Below the pieces are notes generated by a model that saw only the letters and a program-made list of their open reading frames with translations, did not search any database and was not told the DNA's origin. A program made the position numbers and the translations under genes. A DNA stretch of 64,000 bases from Bacillota bacterium. Lineage in GTDB: Bacteria; Bacillota; Clostridia; Christensenellales; SZUA-584. Positions 9,505-18,717 of this stretch are shown piece after piece (position 1 is the first letter of the stretch; every line of letters begins with the position of its first letter). The DNA is taken from contig JAEWWC010000100.1 in the NCBI GenBank assembly GCA_023396555.1, positions 1 through 64,000 on the forward strand, given 5' to 3'.

Positions 9505-11042
9505 GAATGCTTCTGCCTGCCTTTGCGATATTCCGAGCAGGTTTTCCCTGTAATCTTGTTGAATATCTTGCTGAAATAATATGGGCTGTCGTATCCCACA
9601 GCATGAGCAATCTCATATATCTTTTTGTCAGTGTCTCTGAGTAACGCTTTGGCGTGGTCTATTCGTACATTGTTGATATAATTGTGCATTTTCTGCTTGG
9701 TTTCCTTAACAAAAAGATAACTCAAATAGCTGTACGAGATACCAAATTCATCTGAGATGGAGGCTAGTGATATGGGGCTCGCGTAATGTGCGTGGATATA
9801 ATCAATGCACTTTTGCACCACGTAGGAGGATTTTGGAGTATAGATAGCCTGCGAATAGACTGTTTCACAAAAGGAAAGTATGCGGGTGCGGTATGCCGAG
9901 AAAACAGGCATATCGGAAAGGCTGAACGGAAATTCTTCCAGCAATAGCGATATTGTAGCGTCGTCCATGCTTTGCCCGAGGGTTTTGATGATTTGCTGCC
10001 TGAACTGGTCGAGGCTGCGCCTAGCCACCTGGATGCTCCCCGACGCATGGATTTGGTTCAGAATATCCGTGATACGGAGAAAAAACTCATTCCGGTCGAC
10101 GATGGGGCTGCTGATTTTGGACATGTCGATGCGGGCGGCAGGGCTGCAGACTTGACTGGGGTCATACTGTATGCAGGCGGCATCGCTGAAATAAGCGGTG
10201 TTTTTTGCTATCACGGCCTGTTTGTGCGCAGCGAAAGCTCGTTGAAAGCCGGTTATCTGGGCGCTAATGCCTGTCAATGTTTTCATGTTGAAGTATTGGT
10301 TCAGATTACTGCAAATCATATTGCATAGCTTCGCGACTGGTATGGCGCCCGACGCTCCGATGAACAATATCAGAGAAGCCTGTTCGGTGAGAAAAAGCAT
10401 AGGTACGTTATCTGGCAGTACATCTGTGACCATATTTTCTATCACGCTGGTGGAGTACTTTTTATCAAATTCTATCACGTTGGACGCCGTCTTGGGGTGT
10501 TTGTAGAGCATCTCGATTTCCAACGCGTAATAGTCTGCCAAGTGAAAGCCGGCATTTATAAAAACAGTATCCAATTGGGACGTGCTCAGCGCGTTTTCGC
10601 CCCGCAGATAGGCGCTGAGAGTTTGGCGGGACATCGCAGGCGGGCCCGTCTGAGGTGCAAGGGACGTTCTGTCGTTGACCTCGATGCCTTTTAAAATATT
10701 CAGTATATTGTCTTTATTGGCTTCGGATTTAAGAAGGTATTCGGCCACGCCCAGCTTAATGGCTCCTTTGGCGTATTCAAAGCTTTGATAATGCGTCAGG
10801 ACGATGAAATGAGTTGTTTCATCGATCTCTTTAATCTGTTTGATTAGCGTCAGACCATCCGTTTCCGGCATCGCGATATCGGTGATGACAATGTGGGGGT
10901 GATGTTTTTTGAACAAATCCATGGCTTCGACTGCGTTTTTTGCGGTGCCAACAAGATGATACCCGCTGTCCTCCCAGGGGATCGTGGACTGCAGGCCGAC
11001 TCTTATCAAGAACTCATCATCGACAATCAAAACTTTTTTCAC
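9501..11042 (-). CDS. Response regulator with AraC-type DNA-binding domain, YesN type
   Basis: This 513-aa transcription factor is the partner of the downstream kinase. The N-terminal receiver domain has the acidic pair VDDE near residue 8, the phospho-acceptor Asp in VITDIAMPETDG near 55, and a Thr/Lys switch region ending YLLKSEA near 104. A long middle region of unknown fold follows, and the last 100 residues form an AraC helix-turn-helix pair (ISLASISDEFGISYSYLSYL and IYEIAHAVGYDSPYYFSKIF). The start codon is GTG and its ribosome-binding site is weak. The gene is divergent from the xylulokinase operon, the usual position of a local activator of that operon. Confidence 0.9.
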   Translation of the reverse strand: MKKVLIVDDEFLIRVGLQSTIPWEDSGYHLVGTAKNAVEAMDLFKKHHPHIVITDIAMPETDGLTLIKQIKEIDETTHFIVLTHYQSFEYAKGAIKLGVAEYLLKSEANKDNILNILKGIEVNDRTSLAPQTGPPAMSRQTLSAYLRGENALSTSQLDTVFINAGFHLADYYALEIEMLYKHPKTASNVIEFDKKYSTSVIENMVTDVLPDNVPMLFLTEQASLILFIGASGAIPVAKLCNMICSNLNQYFNMKTLTGISAQITGFQRAFAAHKQAVIAKNTAYFSDAACIQYDPSQVCSPAARIDMSKISSPIVDRNEFFLRITDILNQIHASGSIQVARRSLDQFRQQIIKTLGQSMDDATISLLLEEFPFSLSDMPVFSAYRTRILSFCETVYSQAIYTPKSSYVVQKCIDYIHAHYASPISLASISDEFGISYSYLSYLFVKETKQKMHNYINNVRIDHAKALLRDTDKKIYEIAHAVGYDSPYYFSKIFNKITGKTCSEYRKGRQKHS

Positions 11043-11362
11043 GGATTATCAGGGTCGACGGGTCAAGAAAACTAGTGATTCCCCCAAGGCCCTTTTTTAC
11101 TCCTTTGTAAAATGATCAGCAAAAAAATGAAGAATAAAACTGATAACAACATTATATTATGGCGGTTACGGCGTGTCCACATGAAAGTCTTGAATGGCCT
11201 GCGGAACGTGAAAGAATGCAAAAAATAAAAACAATTATTGTTTAGAACTTAAGAATCATTAAAGAGAACAATAAAATACTGTAACTAAACTCCGTGAATA
11301 CAAAAAATGAGTGCATTTACTTGATCGACGTGGAAACGTAAAATGGGCACCGAGGTGACAAA
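11043..11362. other. Divergent intergenic region between the two-component system and the pentose operon
   Basis: This 320-bp AT-rich stretch must hold the promoters of both divergent transcription units. It contains an inverted repeat AAACAAT-T-ATTGTTT at 11229-11243, a candidate binding site for the AraC-type regulator. I found no consensus sigma-A pair that is clearly better than background, which fits an activator-dependent promoter. No open reading frame here looks real. Confidence 0.5.
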
Positions 11363-12847
11363 ATGAAATGTCTGCTTGGCATAGATGTAGGGACATCGGG
11401 CGTAAAAGCACTGCTGCTTAATGTAAACGGAAAGATCGTGGCGAGCGCATACAGGGAGTATGGGGTGGATATACCGGCTCTGGGTCGGGCGGAACAGGAT
11501 CCGGAAACCTGGTGGAAAGCAACGCAGGATATATTGCTAGAGCTTAAGACAAAACAGGGTGATAGCTATAAGAGTATTGCATGCATCGGATTCTCGGGAC
11601 AAATGCATGGCCTAGTTATGGTGGATAAGGATATGAAACCGATTCGTCCAGCGATCGTTTGGCTGGATCAGCGGGCCAAACGTGAAGTTGAGCACATATA
11701 TGGCGTTATTCCGTCGGAGTCCTTTCACAAGATAACACTCAATAGGGCGTCCAGTGGTTTTGCACTACCGTCGCTGCTTTGGATCAAGCAGCATGAGCCG
11801 GGAGAATTTGAGAAAATTTTCAAGGTGATGCTGCCAAAGGATTATGTGAGAATGAGGATGACTGGGCAGATTGCGATTGACATGTCGGATGCGTCCAGCA
11901 CGGTGGCCTTTGATACGAAGAAGCGGGAATGGGCAGGCGAGATACTCTGGGCGCTTGGTCTACGCCGGGAACTGTTCCCGGAATGCTATGAAGGTGACAT
12001 GATAGCTGGCACGGTGCGGGAGAACATTTGCGAAGATCTGGGGTTGCCCAAGGGCGTGCCGGTAGTGTTTGGCGGAGGGGATCAACCCGTGCAGGGCGTG
12101 GGCAATGGTGTTATCCGGAGCGGTCTGATGTACACCAATATCGGCACGAGCGGACAGGTATCCATATATTCTGATAAGCCCATGTTTGACAGCCAACACA
12201 GGACGCACACCTTCTGCCACGCAATAAAGAACGGATGGAGCATATTTGGGGCGACGCTGTCGAGCGGGCTCGCGCTCAAGTGGCTAAAAAATAACATACT
12301 CGAGCTGGAGGATTATAACAGTATGTGCAACGCGGCCGCAGAAGTGCCTGCGGGCAGCGACGGCGTCATGTTCCTGCCATACCTAGCGGGCGAACGGACA
12401 CCGCACTTTGACAACAGCGCCAAGGCGATATTCTTCGGGCTGAGGCTGGGGCACGACCAGAGGCATATGATACGGTCGGTAATGGAAGGTGTGGTTTATT
12501 CGCTAAAAGAGTCATTGGTGCTGTTTGAGGAGATGGGCGTTGAGGTCAGCAGCATCATCGCAGCGGGTGGTGGCAGCCGAAATCCAGTTTGGGTCCAAAT
12601 GCAAGCGGATGTCTTCGGTAAGCCGGTCCGTGTGATCAACGTATCGGAGCAGGCATGCCTGGGGGCTGCGATGCTGGCCGGTGTGGGGTGCGGGCTGTTC
12701 GAATCGTACGAACAGGCAACTGACACGTATGTCAGATTCAGCGACAGAGTATATGAGCCGGACCCGAGGACTCAGGAGGCCTATCTGCAAGGCTTTGACA
12801 GATATAAAAAGCTCTATAACAACAACAAGATACTGTATAAGGAGTAA
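11363..12847 (+). CDS. xylB: Xylulokinase (FGGY family)
   Basis: This 494-aa kinase converts D-xylulose and ATP to xylulose 5-phosphate. The N-terminus LLGIDVGTSGVKALLL is the phosphate-binding loop, GFSGQMHGLV near residue 76 is the xylulokinase hallmark MHG motif, and AAGGGSRNPVWVQMQADVFG near 400 belongs to the nucleotide-binding half. The length is that of typical XylB. GAGGTGAC just upstream of the ATG is a good ribosome-binding site. It leads an operon with a polyol-type dehydrogenase, an ABC importer and transketolase. That suggests a pentitol or pentose is converted to xylulose, phosphorylated here and passed to the pentose phosphate pathway. Xylose isomerase is absent, favouring a polyol as substrate. 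Confidence 0.9.
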   Translation: MKCLLGIDVGTSGVKALLLNVNGKIVASAYREYGVDIPALGRAEQDPETWWKATQDILLELKTKQGDSYKSIACIGFSGQMHGLVMVDKDMKPIRPAIVWLDQRAKREVEHIYGVIPSESFHKITLNRASSGFALPSLLWIKQHEPGEFEKIFKVMLPKDYVRMRMTGQIAIDMSDASSTVAFDTKKREWAGEILWALGLRRELFPECYEGDMIAGTVRENICEDLGLPKGVPVVFGGGDQPVQGVGNGVIRSGLMYTNIGTSGQVSIYSDKPMFDSQHRTHTFCHAIKNGWSIFGATLSSGLALKWLKNNILELEDYNSMCNAAAEVPAGSDGVMFLPYLAGERTPHFDNSAKAIFFGLRLGHDQRHMIRSVMEGVVYSLKESLVLFEEMGVEVSSIIAAGGGSRNPVWVQMQADVFGKPVRVINVSEQACLGAAMLAGVGCGLFESYEQATDTYVRFSDRVYEPDPRTQEAYLQGFDRYKKLYNNNKILYKE

Positions 12848-12850
12848 CGT

Positions 12851-13870
12851 ATGAAGGCAGCTGTTTTTTGTGGCAAAGGCAATATCGAGATACAGGACAT
12901 TGCAGTGAGGGAGCCAAAAAGCGATGAAGTCATCATTCGGATTGCCTATTGCGGCATCTGCGGCACTGACGTGCACATCTATGCAGGCAGCGACGGATCC
13001 GTCAAGGTAACGCCGCCCGTAATACTGGGTCATGAGTATTCCGGTACCGTATATCAGGTGGGCAGCGGCGTCACGCGGTTTAGTCCCGGCCAGCGCGTTG
13101 TGGTGGATCCCAACTTGAGTTGCGGCGAGTGCCAGTTCTGCCTGGGCGGCAAACGGCATCTTTGTGAGAAGCTGGTGGGTATCGGCACGGCGGCGGATGG
13201 TGGTTTTGCCGAGTACGCCTACGCGAAGCAGGAACTGGTGTATGCAATTCCCAATAACGTGACGTTTGAAGACGCAGCGTTTGCGGAGCCTGTTGCCTGT
13301 TGCCTTCACGGCATAGACCTGTGCAACATCCGTCAGGGTGATAATGTGGCGATCATCGGCGGCGGCACCATCGGCATGATCATGCTGCAGCTCGCCAGAA
13401 ATGCAGGTGCAGCCAATATTACGGTGGTTGAGCCAGTGGCCTCGAAACGCGAAACAGCTTTGAAACTGGGCGCGATGCTATGCATAGACCCGGTGAACGC
13501 GGACGTAAAACAGGAGATCAAAAAAGCGGGAATCCACAACGTGGATGTGGTGATCGAATGCGTCGGCAAGGCACAGACGGTGGAATCCGCTGTGCACATC
13601 GCCGGCAAGGGTGCGACGGTGATGTGGTTTGGCCTCACCAAGGCTGGCGTCGCCAGTCGGATCTATCAATATGAGGTGTTCTTAAAGGAGCTGACGTTGC
13701 GGGCATCGTTCGTCAACCCCCACACGATGCAGCGGAGCATCAACTTACTGGCAGCGGGGCAGCTGTCTTTGGCGCCTCTGGTGGCCAAGGTGCTCACGCT
13801 GGACGATCTACGTACCGTTTTTGACGACAAGGCGCTGGTCAGCCAAGGAAAGCTTCTGGTGAAAGCGTAA
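12851..13870 (+). CDS. Zinc-dependent alcohol dehydrogenase (sorbitol/xylitol dehydrogenase-like)
   Basis: This 339-aa medium-chain dehydrogenase probably oxidises a sugar alcohol to a ketose with NAD. Catalytic zinc ligands are visible in CGICGTDVH near residue 36 and GHEYSG near 60. The structural zinc cluster is C-GEC-FC-G-LC in the segment LSCGECQFCLGGKRHLC near 94. The Rossmann motif IIGGGTIGMI lies near 170. The family includes sorbitol, xylitol, L-arabitol and threonine dehydrogenases. Its position 3 bp after xylB favours oxidation of xylitol or a related polyol to xylulose. It is followed by the binding-protein gene after 43 bp with a strong AAGGAGG site. Confidence 0.85.
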   Translation: MKAAVFCGKGNIEIQDIAVREPKSDEVIIRIAYCGICGTDVHIYAGSDGSVKVTPPVILGHEYSGTVYQVGSGVTRFSPGQRVVVDPNLSCGECQFCLGGKRHLCEKLVGIGTAADGGFAEYAYAKQELVYAIPNNVTFEDAAFAEPVACCLHGIDLCNIRQGDNVAIIGGGTIGMIMLQLARNAGAANITVVEPVASKRETALKLGAMLCIDPVNADVKQEIKKAGIHNVDVVIECVGKAQTVESAVHIAGKGATVMWFGLTKAGVASRIYQYEVFLKELTLRASFVNPHTMQRSINLLAAGQLSLAPLVAKVLTLDDLRTVFDDKALVSQGKLLVKA

Positions 13871-13913
13871 ATAATCAATCAATTTCCCGATAAAACAATG
13901 AAGGAGGAAGAAG

Positions 13914-14948
13914 ATGAAGAAAATACTGATTATGGTGTTGCTGGTTGCGGTGAGCGTCATGATGATGGTCGGCTGTAGCCTGGGCGGAGATGCGGCAACG
14001 GGTGCGCCCGCCGACAGTAATTCCGCTGCGCCAGAGGAAATCGATGTTTCCCAGCTGGTCATCGGCGTTTCGATGCTAACCCAGGACGCACCGTATTATG
14101 TGGCGCAGGTGGAAGCAATCCAGGAAAAGGGCGCTGAGCTGGGCGTGAAGGAAGTCATCATGACGGACGCGCAGGGCGACATGAACAAACAGGTGTCGGA
14201 CGTGGAAGACCTGCTGTCCAAGGGTATCGACATACTGATCCTGAACCCGAAAGATCCGCTGGCGTTGGTTTCGGCCACCAAGAAAGCGATGAGTCAGGGT
14301 ATCCCGGTCATTGTGATCGACAGCGCGATCGACGAATCCGCGGACATCGTGGCGGCGATCTCGTCTGACAACGATGCGAACGGCAAGCTGGTCGGCGAGT
14401 GGTTCGTGGGTCAGATGGGTGGCAAGGATATCAAGCTGGCTGTGATGAGCGGTTCTCAGGGCAGCGTGGTGGGACAGATCAGAAGGCTTTCCACGATCAG
14501 CGGTATTGTTGAGACTATGCTGCAGCAGAAGAACTCCACCCAAGGTTTTGAAATTGTGACACAAGGTTGGGGTGGCTGGAACCAGGAAGGCGGCCTGGAT
14601 GCGATGCAGGATATACTTGTGGCGCATTCGGATATCAACGCGCTGCTGGCTGAAAACGACAGCATGGCGCTGGGTGCTCTGAAAGCAATACAGGAAGCCG
14701 GACTGGAAGATCAGATACTGGTGTTTGCTGCTGCTGACGGCCAGAAGGAAGCTTATGCCCTGATCAAAGAGGGCAAATACGGCGCGACAGGCCTCAACGA
14801 TCCGGCGCTGATCGGCGAGACTGCTGTGGACGTGGCCTTGAGGTATCTCGGCGGCGAGAGAGGCTTCCCCCGCAACTACTACACACCGCCGGCCTGTATC
14901 ACCATCGACAACGTGGACGAATACTACGATCCGAACTCTACATTCTAG
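13914..14948 (+). CDS. Sugar ABC transporter substrate-binding lipoprotein (periplasmic-binding-protein-like, RbsB type)
   Basis: This 344-aa extracellular lipoprotein captures the sugar for the ABC importer encoded behind it. The N-terminus is a hydrophobic signal of about 20 residues ending in the lipobox VGC, with Cys 21 as the lipidation site, followed by a Gly/Ala/Asp linker. The mature part has the Peripla_BP_4 fold pattern, with the first strand VIGVSMLTQDAPYY and later DILILNPKDP and SDNDANGKLVGEW. It belongs with ribose- and xylitol-type binding proteins. A 17-bp stem-loop follows its stop codon and probably raises its expression over the distal ABC genes. Confidence 0.9.
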   Translation: MKKILIMVLLVAVSVMMMVGCSLGGDAATGAPADSNSAAPEEIDVSQLVIGVSMLTQDAPYYVAQVEAIQEKGAELGVKEVIMTDAQGDMNKQVSDVEDLLSKGIDILILNPKDPLALVSATKKAMSQGIPVIVIDSAIDESADIVAAISSDNDANGKLVGEWFVGQMGGKDIKLAVMSGSQGSVVGQIRRLSTISGIVETMLQQKNSTQGFEIVTQGWGGWNQEGGLDAMQDILVAHSDINALLAENDSMALGALKAIQEAGLEDQILVFAAADGQKEAYALIKEGKYGATGLNDPALIGETAVDVALRYLGGERGFPRNYYTPPACITIDNVDEYYDPNSTF

Positions 14949-14960
14949 TGGCAGGCATTG

Positions 14961-14998
14961 ATAAGCAGTGCGTACGGCCTTCCGTACGCACTGCTTAT
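14961..14998 (+). terminator. Intercistronic stem-loop after the binding-protein gene
   Basis: A perfect 17-bp inverted repeat (14961-14977 with 14982-14998, arms ATAAGCAGTGCGTACGG and its complement) flanks a 4-base loop CCTT. No T-run follows, so it is more likely a partial terminator or a 3'-end stabiliser than a full stop, letting the binding protein be made in excess over the ATPase and permease. Confidence 0.8.
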
Positions 14999-15029
14999 GT
15001 AGGGCGACGGACGGGAAGAGAGGTGCTGT

Positions 15030-16511
15030 ATGGGCAACGAATACTGTGTGGAAGCACGAAATATCTATAAGACTTTTGGCGGCGTGCATGCGCTCAAAGA
15101 TGTGACACTGCGGATCAAAAAGGGCGAGATACTTGGGCTGGTCGGGGAGAATGGCGCCGGAAAATCCACGCTGATGAAGATACTGTCGGGTGTGTACACC
15201 CGGGACAACGGCGAGCTGCTGGTGGACGGTGAGCATGTTGAATTCTACAGTCCGCACGATAGCCAGAGCAAAGGCATTGGCATCATATATCAGGAGTTTG
15301 CGTTGGCTCCGCATCTGACGGTGGCTGAGAATATATACCTGGGCAACCTGGGCGAGGGAAAATCACTGGTCAACTGGAGAAAGTTGAACACAAAAGCGCA
15401 AAAGCTGATCTCGGACCTGGGGTTTGATATCAACCCGCTGAGCACAGTGGAGGAGCTGAGTGTGGCGTATCAGCAGGTGGTGGAAATCGCCAAAGCGCTG
15501 ACCCGGGAGGTGAAGCTGCTGATACTGGATGAGCCCACAGCGGTGCTGGCGCCCACCGAGGTGATCAAGCTTTTTGAGGTGCTGAACAACCTGCGTCAAA
15601 AGGGAGTCAGTATCGTCTATATATCGCACCGATTGGAGGAAGTGCTGGAGATATGCGACCGCATCACGGTGCTCAAGGACGGTACGTATGTGGATACGCT
15701 GATTACGAAGGATACAACAAAGGACGAACTGATCATAAAGATGATAGGCAGGTCCCTGCTGGATATATTTCCGCCCAAGTCAAGGACGTTTGGATGTGAG
15801 ATATTCAGGGTTGAGCATATCACCGGTAAAAAGATCACGGATGTGTCCTTTGATATCAAAGAAGGAGAAATTATCGGAATCGCCGGGCTTATTGGCAGCG
15901 GGCGGACGGAATTGGTCCGTGCAATGTTCGGTGCGGATATGCGTTACGGCGGCAATATGTATTTTAAAGGTGAGCGGATTCGCGTTAAGGGGATACGCAA
16001 TGCCGTAAAGCAAGGGATCGGGCTGTTGCCCGAAAGCCGCAAGGAGCAGGGCGTGATACTTGATATGGCGGTGAAGTCCAATATATCCATGACCTGCATA
16101 AGCAAGGTGGCCAGCGCGCTGGGGATCATCCGTCGAACCAAAGAGGATGATATGGCCAAGTCTCAGGTGGATGCGCTGAATATCAAGACGGACAGTATCA
16201 ATATTGAAGTGAACAGCCTGAGCGGAGGCAATCAGCAGAAAGTGTCGCTGGCGAAATGGCTGAGCGCTGATTGTAAGATCATCTTTCTGGATGAGCCGAC
16301 GCGCGGCGTGGATATCGGGGCAAAAGTTGAGATATATAGCATCATCGACCAGTTGGCTCGTGCAGGCATTGCTGTTGTGGTCATCTCGTCGGAGATGCTT
16401 GAGGTGATTGGTCTTTGCGACAAGGTGATGGTGATGAAACGAGGCGAGGTTTCCGGCTTTCTGGAAGGCTCAGAAATCTGCGAAGTGAACATCATGAAGT
16501 TTGCCGTATAA
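15030..16511 (+). CDS. Sugar ABC transporter ATP-binding protein, RbsA type
   Basis: This 493-aa protein has two ATPase domains. Domain 1 has Walker [10 protein letters not shown] near residue 39, a degenerate signature LSVAYQQ near 141 and Walker [12 protein letters not shown] near 160. Domain 2 has GLIGSGRTEL (family-typical Arg instead of Lys in Walker A), LSGGNQQK and [12 protein letters not shown]. It energises the importer formed with the preceding lipoprotein and the following permease. GAGAGGTG is the ribosome-binding site. It resembles the first gene of the window in layout, but the two sequences are clearly diverged, so this is a separate system and not a recent duplicate. Confidence 0.93.
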   Translation: MGNEYCVEARNIYKTFGGVHALKDVTLRIKKGEILGLVGENGAGKSTLMKILSGVYTRDNGELLVDGEHVEFYSPHDSQSKGIGIIYQEFALAPHLTVAENIYLGNLGEGKSLVNWRKLNTKAQKLISDLGFDINPLSTVEELSVAYQQVVEIAKALTREVKLLILDEPTAVLAPTEVIKLFEVLNNLRQKGVSIVYISHRLEEVLEICDRITVLKDGTYVDTLITKDTTKDELIIKMIGRSLLDIFPPKSRTFGCEIFRVEHITGKKITDVSFDIKEGEIIGIAGLIGSGRTELVRAMFGADMRYGGNMYFKGERIRVKGIRNAVKQGIGLLPESRKEQGVILDMAVKSNISMTCISKVASALGIIRRTKEDDMAKSQVDALNIKTDSINIEVNSLSGGNQQKVSLAKWLSADCKIIFLDEPTRGVDIGAKVEIYSIIDQLARAGIAVVVISSEMLEVIGLCDKVMVMKRGEVSGFLEGSEICEVNIMKFAV

Positions 16512-16547
16512 ATGGTGCAGACTTTAGGATGACATATGAGGTGAAAT

Positions 16548-17546
16548 ATGAAAAAGAAACATAACGGGCTGAAAGCCAATCTGAAGACATTTCTGAAAAA
16601 GTATAATGTGGTACTGGTGCTGCTGATAATGTTGGTGTTTGCGTCCGTAGCCACAGATAAGTTTTTCACAACGCAGAACATGTTCAATCTTTTCCGGCAG
16701 ATATCTGCGCTCGGCGTTGTCAGCATGGGCATGCTGCTGGTGATATTGACAGGCGGCATCGACCTGTCGGTGGGGTCCATTATGGCGCTGATCAGTGTGC
16801 TGTTTGCCTTGATGATGCAGCGTATGTCCATCATACCTGCTACACTACTTTCGCTGGTAATCGGTATTGCGGTCGGCAGCATTGCGGGTCTTCTCGTTTC
16901 GGCATTCAATATGGCTCCCTTTGTGGCGACGCTGTCGATGATGACCATTGCGAGAGGGTTTGCGCTGGTATTCTCTAACGGATCACCCATTATGATTACG
17001 GACAAGGCGCTGGACGCATTTGCCCAAGGGTATTTTCTGTATATTCCGTTTCCGGTATTTGTGATGCTGATCGTCTTTGGTATCTGCTTCTTTTTGTTGC
17101 GAAAAAGCGTTTTTGGACGCATGATCATTGCGGTGGGCAGCAATGAGGAAGCGGTCAAGCTCTCGGGTGTGCGGGTTAAAAAGTATAAGTTTATGGTATA
17201 CACGATATCTGGCCTATTCTGCGCAATTGGCGGTATGATCAGCACATCGCGTACATCGGTTGGGTCGCCTATCATAGCCGAGGGTTTTGAACTGGATGCT
17301 ATCGCATCGGTGGTTATCGGCGGAGCCAGTCTTTCGGGCGGCAAGGGTTTTGCGCTCAACACACTGATTGGTGCGTTCATACTTGGCATGATCGCCAACG
17401 TGATGAACCTGATGAACATACCTGGTTACAACCAGAACATTGTTAAGGGTATCATCATTGTGATCGCGGTGATCTCCCAGAATATGAGACTGCAGCGCGG
17501 GTTCAAGTTTGCAAACAAGGTACAGGAAACCAAGAGCCTTTCGTGA
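16548..17546 (+). CDS. Sugar ABC transporter permease, RbsC type
   Basis: This 332-aa integral membrane protein forms the channel of the pentose/pentitol importer. It has the family's early motif GMLLVILTGGIDLSVGS and the late GGASLSGGKGF. Its basic N-terminus is followed by a hydrophobic segment (VVLVLLIMLVFASVA). Only one permease follows the ATPase, so the channel is probably a homodimer, unlike the two-permease system at the left end. GAGGTG precedes the ATG at a normal distance. Confidence 0.9.
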   Translation: MKKKHNGLKANLKTFLKKYNVVLVLLIMLVFASVATDKFFTTQNMFNLFRQISALGVVSMGMLLVILTGGIDLSVGSIMALISVLFALMMQRMSIIPATLLSLVIGIAVGSIAGLLVSAFNMAPFVATLSMMTIARGFALVFSNGSPIMITDKALDAFAQGYFLYIPFPVFVMLIVFGICFFLLRKSVFGRMIIAVGSNEEAVKLSGVRVKKYKFMVYTISGLFCAIGGMISTSRTSVGSPIIAEGFELDAIASVVIGGASLSGGKGFALNTLIGAFILGMIANVMNLMNIPGYNQNIVKGIIIVIAVISQNMRLQRGFKFANKVQETKSLS

Positions 17547-17568
17547 TCATAGGAAAGGATGGGAGACA

Positions 17569-18700
17569 ATGGCGCGACTAACAAAGACAACGAGGGGCTG
17601 GAGTTCGCCGCCCCGTTATATACAGGGGCCGGGAGAATTCGGTAACTTTAAATTATATGCGGATAAACTGGGGAGCAACGTAGCAGCGATTATCGACGCC
17701 TACCTGTACGAACCGCTGTCAGAGCGGCTCGATCATCTTTACCGCAACCATAGTGCGTTCATACGTTTGTTTTCCAAGGCGAAGTTAGCATCCCCCACAT
17801 TGAGGAGAGGACAAAAGAGGTGCTGGCGGTTCAGCCCGCCGTGATCGCGGGGATTGGCGGCGGTAAAACCATCGATGTCGCGAAAGCGGTGGCGAACAGG
17901 CTGAACCTGCCCCTGATCATTGTGCCCACTGCCGCGTCCACCGACGCCCCGACGAGTTCATTGTCGGTAGTTTATACAGAGAGCGGCGAGCGTGTTGGGA
18001 GTTATTTTTTGAAAGGAGCCCGGACCTACTGATTGTGGACAGCGAGATCATCAAGGATGCGCCGGTACGGTTTTTGGTTTCCGACATGGGGGATGCGCTG
18101 GCCACGCTGATTGAAGCGAACGCCAACAGGCGATCGGATTCACCCAACCTGGTTTACCACAAGGACGGGGGATTCAAAAGAACGATCGCGGCATCAGCGG
18201 TGGCGCAGGCCTGCTACGATACGCTGATGAAAAAGGGCGCGCTCGCCAAAACAGCGTGCGAAAACCGTATGGTCACCGAGGCGTTGGAGGATATTATCGA
18301 AACCAACATACTGCTGAGTGGTCTCGGGTTTGAAAACAACGCCACAGCAGGCGCACATTCAATAGCGGACGGCATCACGGCGTTGCCGGGAGAAGGCAGG
18401 ACGCTGCATGGCGAGAAGGTGGCTTTCGGATGTCTGGTGCAGTTGGTCATCGAGAACGCCAGCCGTGAAGAGATCGATGAAGTGCTGGATTTCTGCCTGG
18501 AAGTGGGACTGCCGGTGTGCTTTGCCGACCTGGGTATACAGAGAACGGACGAAGTGGTGCGCCGGGTTGCGGAAGCTTCCATGCATTCATGCTGGGGCAA
18601 CATGCCGTTTCATGTTACGGCGGACATGGTGGCGGGGGCTATCGCTACAGCGGATATGCTGGGTGCACGGCGCAGGCAGGCGGCCGGCGGGGGTCAGTAA
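17569..18700 (+). pseudogene. Glycerol-dehydrogenase-like iron alcohol dehydrogenase, split by two frameshifts
   Basis: Three consecutive reading frames together encode one GldA-type dehydrogenase of about 375 aa. Frame one (from ATG 17569) gives the N-terminus with RYIQGPGEF. The second frame carries VFQGEVSIPHIEERTKEVL and then the nucleotide-binding GIGGGKTIDVAKAV plus PTAASTDAPTS. The third carries DLLIVDSEIIKDAPVRF and two likely metal-binding histidine regions, AGAHSIADG and LHGEKVAFG. The first shift lies near 17755-17775 and the second at a run of six T at 18005-18010. Shifts in homopolymers can be sequencing errors, so the gene may be intact in the organism. In the operon it would be a second polyol dehydrogenase before transketolase. 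Confidence 0.82.
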
Positions 18701-18717
18701 AGATATAAGGAGAATAC

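Noticed and set aside
14076..15314. 412-codon open frame on the minus strand opposite the binding-protein and ATPase genes
   Set aside because: It is antisense to two well-supported genes, is His/Arg-rich with no family resemblance, and arises from codon bias on the other strand.
16232..17419. 395-codon open frame on the minus strand opposite the pentitol permease
   Set aside because: It covers a clear permease gene; the Ser/Thr/Met/Pro-rich translation matches nothing and has no ribosome-binding site.
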